Source: Euperipatoides rowelli (Eukaryota; Onychophora; Udeonychophora; Euonychophora; Peripatopsidae). From it: a stretch of DNA of 11,435 nt. The stretch's first letter is position 1, and every line of letters starts with the position of its first letter. The stretch is taken from assembly GCA_003024985.2 (NCBI GenBank), contig PXIH01S0000097.1. One strand, given 5' to 3'. This document shows positions 1 to 7,303 of the stretch, piece after piece. The translations under genes were made by a program, and so were the position numbers. Below the pieces are notes generated by a model. That model ran no database searches. It was not told where the DNA came from and worked only from the letters and a program-made list of their open reading frames with translations.

Positions 1-410
1 TAAAGATCGGCGGTTTTAAAAATCTCCAGATTAATATAATTAAAACCTAAAGGCAAAAATTATAATTGGTTCTTGTTAATTAAAATTGTATTATTTATAC
101 CACATGCAAGTAGTTGCCATCTGATATTGTCTTTAACATTTATGGTTATTGCATTTGAAGCTCGGTTGTTTTTCATTATTATTATCATTATTGTCAATAT
201 ATTTTTTTAAATAGATCCTGTCCTTAAACAATAATTTTCTTAGAACCGTTTTCTCTGCATTCATTAGTACCTAAATTTGAAATAACACTGATCTAACATA
301 CGGTACTTGTTATGCGGTCTAAGTGGTACCCTACTGCAATTATGAAAAGTTTTTATCATTAATCCTATTGTCCACATTGTATTTATTGTCTTCAATTGTT
401 AGAATCATTG

Positions 411-462
411 TTAGTATCATCATACTGATCATCTTCATTATCATCATCACTGATAATTATGA
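411..462. repeat. Imperfect ATC/TCA trinucleotide-rich microsatellite
   Basis: ATC and TTC triplets recur (tatcatcata, atcatcttca, tatcatcatcac) with substitutions between them. A similar shorter ATT/ATC run lies at 174-196. These are decayed simple repeats with no coding sense. The 68-codon frame crossing this area is only an open stretch in hydrophobic-biased AT-rich DNA. Confidence 0.6.
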
Positions 463-524
463 TTCCATTATAATTTTTTTTAAATATTCATATTTGATAT
501 TTTTATATCTTGGTTATGGAGGCA

Positions 525-559
525 TTTGATATGAACATCCTTAGCATGTTCATATCAAA
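525..559. repeat. Perfect 14-bp inverted repeat with 7-nt loop
   Basis: The left arm TTTGATATGAACAT (525-538) is the exact reverse complement of ATGTTCATATCAAA (546-559), separated by ccttagc. The flanks do not extend the pairing. It may be a small foldback or the scar of a palindromic insertion. No T-run or promoter context suggests a transcribed RNA. Confidence 0.85.
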
Positions 560-671
560 GCTATTAAACTATATTTAATTTATTCCTGTTTTATACTGTA
601 TATACTGTATTTGGATTTAAATTTTTTAAAGCATCCTGTTTGATATAATTTTAATTTTCTAAATTCTATAG

Positions 672-758
672 TTGTGATTGTCTTCAGTTATTATTAACTG
701 AGCTAACCAAAGTTGGATTGTTGACTGAGGCTCAAGTCAAAAAGTTGCTGACCAAAAG
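672..758 (+). CDS. Candidate internal coding exon (first of three), unidentified protein
   Basis: One frame is open across the segment and reads CDCLQ, then LLLTELTKVGLLTEAQ, then VKKLLTK. It is Leu/Lys/Glu-rich and looks helical, unlike the surrounding low-complexity translations. Two acceptors are possible: ctatag ending at 671, or the better tgtcttcag ending at 687, which gives an exon of 688-758 in phase 0. The donor is AAAAG|GTAGTA at 758/759. The exon ends with two bases (AG) of a split codon; adding the first base of the exon at 1856 makes AGA (Arg) and keeps the frame open. I do not recognise the protein family. The upstream exons would lie outside the window. The exon is inferred from signals and phase, without transcript support. 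Confidence 0.55.
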
Positions 759-1855
759 GTAGTAAAAGAAATTATTTTTTTAGTAATTGTGCACTCTCTA
801 TTCTTTAGTTTAGTTGGATATATGTCTGCATAATTGAGAAGCAATTGGACTATATTATAATCAGACCTTTTAATTGATTTTTTTTTTAATTTTTTAAAAT
901 GCATTGAAGATGACCCAGAATAATTATGAAAGACAAAACAAAATACTTTGCTATGATTTAATTTAAAAGTTAAATTGTTTTAACTTTATTAAATAAAACC
1001 CTAAATGCTAAACAAATTCTTACAACCAAATTTCTGCAAATTTTTACTTTCATTTGATATCATGGAAACTTTAAAAGTCACAAAATATTAGCCGAGATAA
1101 AAAATAAATACCTTTAATATGTAAGGTGTGGATAGAGAGAGATTAACTAACTAAAAATTACAATGGTATTTTAATATAATTTGGAAAAAAAAAAAAAGTT
1201 ATATTACTTCTCAATGTTGGATATATTGTCTTAGCCTTAATCAGGCTCCCTTAACTTTTAAGATTCATTTTAGAAGATTTTTTTTAAGCTAAATGTAAAA
1301 CTCTATAAAAAAAAATGAATTAAAGAATCACGACTAAAATTTATTTACACCTTGTATCCAAAAATGTCGAATAATAATTTCATTGCATTTCATCAATTAT
1401 TTTTTTAAAATGAAGTTACTTTAAAAATCATTTCATCCATTGGTTACAATGTCAATAAAAATGTCTGGTTGGAACAATTTGGATCAAATTTTAAAGGGTT
1501 GGAAGATTATTTTTTTTTACATACTTTTGTTTTTTGTTTTGTTTGATGTTTTGTACCAAATTAAAAATGTAATTGTTATGTACTAAAAGTGACTTTAACA
1601 GAGTTCTGTTATTGCTAAACAGCATTCCACTTAGAATGAAGCCAGACATGAAATCTGTTACCAGATACTGTAGATGCTTAATTAATCTGTTATATTAAAT
1701 TGAAGTATTTTCTAATTTAATCTGTTAATTTTCATTGTTGAGACATGACAGGTGAAAACTGGCGATGATTAAAGAACCTAACATAAGTTATGAATTAATT
1801 ATCTTCTTTCCACGGGTATAACTAACACATAGCCAATTAAATGATTGTATTCTAG
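759..1855 (+). other. Putative intron 1 (1,097 nt)
   Basis: It starts GTAGTA and ends with a CTAAC branch-like motif near 1821 followed by tgtattctag. It is AT-rich with many A and T runs and I see no transposon in it. A short open frame at about 1574-1702 includes PLRMKPDMKSV; it could be an alternative terminal exon after the acceptor at 1621 (aaacag), because that phase also fits the AG overhang. I judge it weaker than the 1856 exon. Confidence 0.45.
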
Positions 1856-1913
1856 ACTTCCCATTGACAAATGGTTAGTTAAGGAACTATCGTACCGTTA
1901 CACTTACAACTCA
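1856..1913 (+). CDS. Candidate internal coding exon (second of three), unidentified protein
   Basis: The exon sits between a good acceptor (CTAAC near 1821, then attgtattctag) and a strong GTGAGT donor at 1914. Its first base completes a codon left by the preceding exon (AG+A = Arg). The next 19 codons read LPIDKWLVKELSYRYTYNS, and the exon ends in phase 0, as the next exon requires. The peptide has normal composition with Trp, Tyr and charged residues, unlike neighbouring AT-rich noise. The frame happens to stay open past the donor until a TGA near 1973, so a read-through form is possible. No known domain was recognised. A LINE insertion begins only about 80 bases after the donor. Confidence 0.6.
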
Positions 1914-1993
1914 GTGAGTTTTGATGTGTCTACACACATTGGAATTTCACTGTTCAGTCAACAGTTTGTTGATTGAAGACGATAATTTTTTTT

Positions 1994-2698
1994 GTAGGTA
2001 AGTTGTTGGAATCTATTATAAAGGATTTGATTATGGTTTACTTAAATAGGAATTCTTTGGTATGTCACAGCATGGTTTTAGGAGTAAANGAAGAGGCTAG
2101 GGATTTGGGTGTTATTATTCATGAATCTTGTAAGCCTAGTAAACAGTGTGTCGAAGCATGTAAGAAGTCTAATAGAATGTTAGGGATGTTAAAAAGAACA
2201 ATTGAATGTAGAGATTCTGAGGTCATTTTGCCTTTATATAAATCATTGGTAAGGCCACATTTGGAGCATTGTGTTTAATTGTGTTCTCCATACTATAGGA
2301 AAGATATAGGTTTATTAGAGAAAGTACAGAGAAGGGCTACTAAGTTAATATTAGGTAGGCCTATTGGTGGATTATAGTATGAGGATAGACTTAAAACAAA
2401 GTTATATTTAGAATGGTGTAGGCTTAGGGGAGATATGATTCGAGTTTTCAAAATAATTAATGGAATGGTAGATGTCCCTTATGATAATTTTTTTAAATTT
2501 AATGAAGATAGTAGAACAAGGGGACATAAATTCAAGTTAAGAGTTAATAGATCTAGATTATTGCTGCACCAAAAGTTTTTTTCCAACAGAGTTGTATCAT
2601 TTTTGAATGGTTTACCAGAAAGAGTTGTAGAATCTAAGTCAGTTGAATCTTTTAAGCATAGNTTGGATGATTTTATGGATGNTTTANGTATTGTTTAG
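1994..2698 (+). pseudogene. Relic of LINE reverse transcriptase ORF2, palm domain deleted
   Basis: In frame from 1994 one reads GKLLESIIKD (about 1997-2026). A small frameshift near 2061-2064 puts SQHGFRSK (2065-2088) one register away. At about 2089 the text jumps to EEARDLGVIIHESCKPSKQ (from 2090), normally found after the polymerase palm. The motifs between, including the catalytic YxDD Asp pair, are missing; I estimate loss of 150-200 codons. The downstream part continues in one frame (KSLVRPHLEHCV, LLEKVQRRATKLI, LRGDMIRVFKIINGM, FFSNRVVSFLNGLPERVVES) to the normal terminus at 2696-2698. It is interrupted by TAA at 2276 and a later TAG before YEDRL, both readable as point mutations of sense codons. 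It cannot encode an active enzyme. Confidence 0.9.
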
Positions 2699-2886
2699 TT
2701 TAACTATAAGAATATAGGCTAGTNTTTCAATTGTTGGTATGTTTTAATTTTTGAATAGGTCGACAAATTAAGTAGTGAAGCTAGTTAGTGTAGGTCTGTG
2801 GATATTTTAAGCATGGAGAGGGGAGTTTAAAAATAAAAAAATAAAATAAAAAAAAATGTTAAATAAAAAAATTAGATTAGGACCAG

Positions 2887-2942
2887 GGACAACCTCGCGC
2901 GACTATAGTCTTTTGTTGTCCAGCATATTTGTATTTGTATTT
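2887..2942 (+). repeat. LINE 3' terminal hairpin plus ATTTGT tandem tail
   Basis: GGACAAC (2887-2893) pairs with GTTGTCC (2915-2921); the loop contains the palindrome gactatagtc (2901-2910). Six bases later comes ATTTGT ATTTGT ATTT (2927-2942). A 3' stem-loop followed by a short tandem repeat instead of a poly(A) tail is the known arrangement for template recognition in CR1/L2-type LINEs, so this marks the 3' boundary of the element. Confidence 0.75.
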
Positions 2943-3272
2943 ACATCCTTCTTGAGATTGATCCAATGGATTATCAATAGTACCATTTTCTTTGTTTAAT
3001 TTAAAAAAAAAAAAAATTATTTGTGATTGAAAACATTTGATTGTGTTTTATATGATTTACTTGTTTTGATAATTTTTAGTAGAGTTCTGACTTTTATTTT
3101 TTCCTTTGTGATTTTATACATTTTTTTTCATAGGGTTTTATTTACATGTCCCCTTGTTCATCTGTTTAACATACTGTATTCTTAGCTATATCAATTGTGT
3201 TATTTGAATTGTTTTTTGTTTTGTATAAGAATATTTAATTCTTAAACAATAAAGATTTGAATTTGAATTTAT
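2943..3272 (+). mobile_element. Possible second LINE 3' UTR fragment
   Basis: This non-coding AT-rich stretch ends with caataaag followed by ATTTGAATTTGAATTT (3256-3271). AATAAA-like sequence joined to an ATTTGA tandem tail resembles the 3' end of a CR1-group LINE related to, but not the same as, the copy upstream (ATTTGT tail). The left boundary is a guess: the segment starts straight after the first tail. There is no coding remnant, so only the tail is well supported. Confidence 0.4.
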
Positions 3273-3694
3273 TACTGAAAAAAAAGGTCACACAATTCAC
3301 AATTTGTCGTACAAAAATAATCGATTTAGCTGGTTCTATTACCGTACTTTTGTTTTTTATTGTACCAAATTTTAACAGGTATAATGAAATATTGTTTTTA
3401 AATGATTTATCTCTTTCGCTTTACTGTACATTTCCTTTGGGTTATTTTCTTGTGCCTGGTGATTTTTACACTTTGAAGTTAAATGTGAGAATATCTTATA
3501 TACATTAATTCCAAGTTCTCATCTCTTATCTTGTTACTGCCCTTGAATTGATTCAATGTTTATCCACTATTCTGCAGCTTGCCTTTATTTTATGTACAGT
3601 ATATATTTTTACAGCTGATTATTATGTCATTGTCTTTTTATTTATTTTTTTTAGGGAAAAATGCTAATAAATTTTTGCTTGTAATGTTATTCAC

Positions 3695-3704
3695 TATGTG
3701 TGTG

Positions 3705-3761
<57 letters not shown>

Positions 3762-3776
3762 TCATTTTTTTTTTTT
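3695..3776. repeat. TG microsatellite followed by 52-base poly-T tract
   Basis: A short (TG)n run (about 3697-3707) passes into an uninterrupted T run at 3709-3760, then gtca and 12 more T (3765-3776). The open frames that read poly-Phe or poly-Lys through it are artefacts of the homopolymer. It lies about 75 bases upstream of the putative CAG acceptor at 3836 and so inside the last intron. It could be the poly(A) end of a retroposed copy in opposite orientation, but no body or target duplication was found. Confidence 0.9.
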
Positions 3777-3836
3777 ATTGTATAGCAGCATATGATTTTA
3801 GATTTAGGCAAACTAACGTTTTGTTTTATTTTGCAG

Positions 3837-3890
3837 CCTTTCAAAGTGGTGAAGGAAAGAGCAATAACATTGCATCTTGCTGGCTTCTGA
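3837..3890 (+). CDS. Candidate terminal coding exon (third of three) with TGA stop
   Basis: It directly follows a near-ideal acceptor (aaactaac branch point, ttttgttttattttgcag). In phase 0, as required by the exon ending at 1913, it reads PFKVVKERAITLHLAGF and stops at TGA (3888-3890). The composition is that of an ordinary soluble protein C-terminus. An alternative phase (FQSGEGKSNN... to a TAG at 3900) is also open but does not match the donor phase. The three exons together give about 65 codons of the gene's 3' end. The family was not recognised. I infer that it is the last exon because the stop is followed by AT-rich sequence and later by AATAAA. Confidence 0.6.
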   Translation, partial: PFKVVKERAITLHLAGF

Positions 3891-4545
3891 GATCGAACTA
3901 GTGTCTTTATTTCAGTTTAGATTGGCTAAAATGTTTTTCAAATTATTATGAAATTTGTTTAAAACAATGTTTTATTTATTTTATAAAATTATAATTTTTA
4001 TTGTGCAAAGAATAATATGTATATGCATGTCTGGTTGAAGTTGTTTTGAAATTAATTTTTAATGCATAAGAGTTGTTGATTTCTTTAGAAGAGATAATTG
4101 CATTCAGTATTTGTATAACACATTCCATCCCAGTAATCAATTATTTACTTTATCATTCATATTCAATGGATTCAAAATGAATATTGCTATTGTTATTTTT
4201 TTTTTTTATATATTAAAAGTCACAATAAGAAATAATTAATTTAATGTAATATGGGTAAATATTTCACTCATCTTTGTGAATTTGTTCTGTTTGTATACCG
4301 TAACCTTATGATCTTGAACTGCACCTGCAAGTTCTCCCTAGGTGTTTTATTTCTATCATGCACGAGAGTGACTAAATCAGATCAAATTTTTACACTTGTT
4401 CAATACATCCCTGTTCCACTGAATGTACATGCAATGTATTTACAGGAAGCCAACAGTTTGTCATTCTTCTTTTCGATCAAAAGCAATTTTTCTTTCTCTG
4501 TGACGCTTTTAAAGCATTCTAATAAAAACAGAAAAAGTTACCCGA
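3891..4545 (+). other. Putative 3' UTR
   Basis: AT-rich sequence follows the TGA, with no recognisable repeat. A 103-codon ATG frame at 4251-4562 lies here; its translation is rich in Phe/Ser/Leu with no domain, and I treat it as chance. The UTR end is set only by the AATAAA at 4521. Confidence 0.4.
4521..4526 (+). promoter_or_regulatory. Candidate polyadenylation signal AATAAA
   Basis: A canonical AATAAA lies about 630 bases after the putative stop codon. In DNA this AT-rich the hexamer is frequent (others are near 5010 and 5435), so the choice is tentative. It is simply the first exact match downstream of the stop codon that I noticed. Confidence 0.3.
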
Positions 4546-4748
4546 TAGATTATTTTGAATGAAGAAACAACTTTTATGATTATGCTTTGAAATTTTATTG
4601 CTTGCCAGTTCTTATGGAATTTCTACAAAGTGTTCTATTGAGTGAATTTTTTTTAGCCATATTTGTTATCTAATTTATGTTCATATAGATTTCTGATTTT
4701 CTTCTGAACTTTGAAATTTTTTTCACTTGCACCTCTTATAATATTTGC

Positions 4749-5324
4749 TTAACGGTCAAAAGTAACGGATTTTTTTTTTTTATTATTATTGATTTTCAAA
4801 GATTTTTACAATTCAATTTTTAAAATAATTGTCTTTAGCTGCTCCCCCTTAAAACAACATTGTCCACTGTATACACCAGGGGAAATATGTGATGTCATAG
4901 ACTAGAAACGGATACAGCTTGCTATACTTAACTATAGAATATTTGCTATATTTGTCAGCTTAAATCTGGAAATCATATGGTGTAAGTGTTTAAATACTTG
5001 TAAAAAATCAATAAAATATTCATCTTTGTGCTATTATGGTCCAATTTGTTTTGTTTTTTTAAATCAAAATGGCCTTTAATACAAGTTGAACATACCTCTA
5101 TTTACATGTTAAATCATTACAAAGAAAACAGCTGTAGATTTTCGTCATCAAATTAATATCGGACCCAAAAAAAATGTGAAAGTTTCAATTTGTAATCTCA
5201 GACTGAGGATAGCAATAGTCTTAATTTTATCTTTAAATAATTTTTTTTTTCTAGTGGAATTTTTTTTTTTAGTAATTAACTTTGAAAATCAATAAAAATA
5301 AAAAAAACTGTTACATTTGATTAA
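4749..5324. mobile_element. MITE-like element with TTAA flanks and ~40-bp imperfect inverted termini
   Basis: The left end TTAA (4749-4752), cggTCAAAAGTAAC, T-run, TATTGATTTTCAAAG (ending 4801) is mirrored on the right by CTTTGAAAATCAATA (from 5280), A-run, ctGTTACATTTGA, TTAA (5321-5324). The 15-base inner blocks match exactly; the A/T runs differ in length and three bases (cgg) are lacking at the right tip. At about 0.57 kb with no ORF and a TTAA on both sides, it fits a non-autonomous DNA transposon of a TTAA-targeting superfamily (piggyBac or Kolobok). The interior has GTGATGTCAT near 4889 and otherwise plain AT-rich DNA. Confidence 0.7.
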
Positions 5325-6660
5325 CATTGAGTGATAACTGATTTATAGTGGTACATATTTCTGATTTTTCCACTCTTGGGCGAATGCACTAACCTGGATA
5401 TTTTTGTTATTCTATTACTGTAAGTTTTGAATGAAATAAAAGGCTAGATTCATAGATTAGAATGGAAAGCTCTCAAATTTTATATTATAGAGCAGTTTAG
5501 TATTTTAGTGATTAAAAATACAATTCACACAGCAAGTTTGTTCCCGTATCACGATCAACTGACGATTCTAATCATACTATAGCCCTTGCTGTATATAATC
5601 TGAATATTGCAGTACTCATTTCCTGAATACTAGCAAGAGCATGCGCTCTTGTAAATTCCTTAGAAAGCTATTGTTAATCTAATAGAGAACTAGAAATAGT
5701 TTGGCATTAGAATTATGCTTGTTTTCTGGATTAGGTCTTAAGTTTGTACTATAGTAAATTTATGATGTTAGCTTTTTAATAATTCATATACCGTAATATG
5801 TTAATAATTCAAGCTCCGAATGAGCTGTTGCATTGAGAATTTTTAAACAAGGCAGTAAGATCTACCATTTATAAAAATAATTTGACACATCCCATTATAC
5901 ATTATACTGTAAGTATGCATTGGATTTCTAATAAATAATGATACAATATATTTCTAGTAAATAGAGCTACTAGTAAAATTCTTATTTTAATAATACTGAG
6001 TAACTTCTATTTTTAAATATCTACTGTAGTGTGTCTATTTGCTAATTATATTTCATAACTAACTTCTTATGCTGTACAATTCCATCTGTGTTACCAAGTA
6101 GACTTTCCTCAGATATTTGTGAAGCTATGTTAGCTCATTGAAATTTTTCAACTTTACAGTATTGGTACTATCTTTGATGCTACATTTATTGAAGACATGT
6201 AAACATAGTGTGTGTGTGCTTACATCCAAGTAATGTAAAAGATGCAAACTACTTTCTGTATATCTATAAAGTAGCATAGCTATTTATCAAACTAATATCT
6301 ATTTTTTTGCTAGTAATTAGTAGTGTTTTGAACGTGTTTTAATGGCTCAAGATATCTTAATATGTAGTCTCCTCTGTGTATACATAAAAAGAAATTAACA
6401 TTTTGCACGAATAGATTATGCTTAATTAAATTCAGTAAAGTACTGGTACTGTTTATTTTGAATTCATTGGAGTTCCATTTTTTTAGCTACTTAGATTTTA
6501 TTTTTAATATGTATTTAAAATTTATATTCTATACAAAGTATTTATATAATATAATTTTATTAAGTATACAGCATACTAAAGGATAATTAAAATAAGTGAC
6601 ATTTTGAGAGACTTTCAGATCTCTTTGCTTCAAGAATGGGTTGTCATTTTTTAATCTATT
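5325..6660. other. AT-rich non-coding stretch
   Basis: I found no exon, RNA gene or transposon. It contains several TACTGTA/TACAGTA heptamers, a 7-bp-stem palindrome at 5634-5651 (CAAGAGC, atgc, GCTCTTG), and a short TG run near 6209. If the exon-like segment at 6791-6884 belongs to a gene, this may be intron or intergenic DNA. Confidence 0.5.
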
Positions 6661-6694
6661 TTTATTTATTTGTGTTCCCCCCACTCTGTCTCAG

Positions 6695-6772
6695 AAGCTG
6701 GCAGGATTAAAGCTGCTGGCAGGACTGTGCAGCGCTTGTCCTGCTTAAACCGGCCAGCTTTTTTTTTTTTTT
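6695..6772 (+). ncRNA. Candidate hairpin RNA: GC-rich stem-loop followed by 14 T
   Basis: This is a GC-rich island in AT-rich DNA. AAGCTGGC (6695-6702) pairs with GCCAGCTT (about 6753-6760), and further in GCAGGAC (6719-6725) pairs with GTCCTGC (about 6738-6744), with TTAA on each side available for extra pairing. The 3' arm runs directly into 14 T (6759-6772). The left arm is also a near-duplicate: GCTGGCAGGA occurs twice (6697, 6715). A stem-loop with a T-run could be a Pol III-terminated RNA or a microRNA-like precursor, but no A/B box was seen. The T-run may equally serve as pyrimidine tract for the acceptor at 6790. Function is unproven. Confidence 0.35.
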
Positions 6773-6790
6773 AATTTTTATTTTTTGCAG

Positions 6791-6884
6791 TTGCATGCCT
6801 TGCTGATCACTAATGCTTTAACATCTTTATCCTTAACTTGCCTAGGAGCTCCCCCTGGTCCAGCAAGACCCCTTCCCCACACTT
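6791..6884 (+). CDS. Exon-like GC-rich segment with strong donor; 39-nt microexon possible
   Basis: A long pyrimidine tract ending ttttttgcag (6790) and a second acceptor with CTAAT/TTAAC branch-like motifs ending ttgcctag (6845) both precede a GC-rich block that runs into GTAAGT at 6885-6890. From 6791 in phase 0 one frame is open: LHALLITNALTSLSLTCLG, then APPGPARPLPHT. From 6846 the exon is exactly 39 nt (13 codons), a symmetric microexon, and all three of its frames are open. Without the donor the first frame runs to TAG at 6908. The Pro-rich reading is plausible protein but was not matched to a family. Its link to the gene ending at 3890 is unknown; it may be an alternative 3' exon or another gene. 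Confidence 0.4.
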
Positions 6885-6910
6885 GTAAGTCATCATACAA
6901 TTCTAGTTAG

Positions 6911-7222
6911 GGCAATCCCCATTTAGTATTATTTACTACTACTCATAATGCTAAACATTGTTTTGTTGAAAGAGAGGTCTTGATTGTGACATATACTTGT
7001 GTGACTAATTTTCTTAACTTAATTTTTGAATAATAAAAATAAATTCATCTCAGTTTCATCCAGTATTTAAAAGTTTGTAAAAATGAAATTTTTAATGAAG
7101 CTTTTAGGCTTCTGTTAAAATATTTTTTAAATTAAATATGCACTATTAAAGTAATTTGCATACCTATGTTATATTGAATTATTTGCGAAAGACAAAGTAA
7201 TTTTGTGCATTTCCCATTTAAA
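6911..7222. other. AT-rich stretch, nothing recognised
   Basis: No coding segment, repeat structure or RNA was seen between the exon-like segment and the paired hairpins. Confidence 0.5.
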
Positions 7223-7303
7223 GTACAGTATATCTATACTATATACTGTACATATCCTAATTATGTATCTTTACCTGAACATATAAAGTAAAGGTACATA
7301 ATT
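7223..7303. repeat. Two adjacent hairpins
   Basis: Hairpin 1: GTACAGTATAT (7223-7233) and ATATACTGTAC (7241-7251) are exact reverse complements with loop ctatact. Hairpin 2: AATTATGTATCTTTAC (7259-7274) and GTAAAGGTACATAATT (7288-7303) pair over 16 positions with one G-T type mismatch. They lie 7 bases apart. Both arms of hairpin 1 contain the TACAGTA/TACTGTA heptamer that recurs through the window. They could be the core of a small foldback element; no target duplication was seen. Confidence 0.75.

Larger units (their letters stand above)
1..671. other. AT-rich non-coding stretch, probably intron
   Basis: No coding segment with both splice signals and a convincing peptide was seen on either strand. 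The stretch holds loose ATT/ATC-rich low-complexity DNA at about 174-196 and 411-462 and one hairpin at 525-559. If the exon at 672 or 688 is real, this is the intron before it, and the rest of the gene lies off the left edge. Confidence 0.5.
1994..2942 (+). mobile_element. Truncated, internally deleted CR1/jockey-like non-LTR retrotransposon
   Basis: The coding debris runs in the order expected of a CR1-group LINE: a pre-RT segment (GKLLESIIKD), the fingers motif SQHGFR, then a jump to the post-RT DLGV region and a C-terminal tail. This is followed by a roughly 190-base AT-rich 3' UTR, a hairpin (2887-2921) and a short ATTTGT tandem tail (2927-2942). The 5' end is truncated near 1994-2000. 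No target-site duplication was recognised. All five N bases of the window fall here (2089, 2662, 2682, 2687, 2724). The element is dead: it lacks the catalytic core and contains in-frame stops. Confidence 0.88.
1914..3836 (+). other. Putative intron 2 (1,923 nt) carrying LINE debris
   Basis: It begins GTGAGT and ends aaactaacgttttgttttattttgcag, which combines a consensus CTAAC branch point, a pyrimidine tract and CAG. Inside lie an internally deleted LINE (about 1994-2942), a second LINE-like 3' tail (to about 3272) and a 52-base T tract. The open frame at 3257-3508 in this intron looks like chance. Confidence 0.55.

Noticed and set aside
323-529. 68-codon ORF
   Set aside because: Composed almost only of Ile/Leu/Ser/Tyr from AT-rich, ATC-repeat DNA; no domain, no splice context.
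1574-1702. Open stretch containing PLRMKPDMKSVTRYCRC
   Set aside because: Phase-compatible with the first exon, but the acceptor at 1621 is weak and the 1856 exon has better signals on both sides; kept only as an alternative.
1994-2001. ttttttttgtag|gtaag as a real acceptor/donor pair
   Set aside because: The GTAAG belongs to the LINE coding sequence (GKLLES) and the match looks coincidental.
3257-3508. 83-codon ORF
   Set aside because: Starts inside the ATTTGA tandem tail of a LINE and has no recognisable domain.
3579-3901. Overlapping poly-Phe and poly-Lys ORFs
   Set aside because: Produced by the 52-base T tract; only the 3837-3890 part is credible, in another phase.
4251-4562. 103-codon ORF
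   Set aside because: The longest by length, but Phe/Ser/Leu-rich without domain; lies in the putative 3' UTR.
6695-6772. Bacterial-style intrinsic terminator
   Set aside because: It has the stem-loop plus T-run shape, but the surroundings are plainly eukaryotic.
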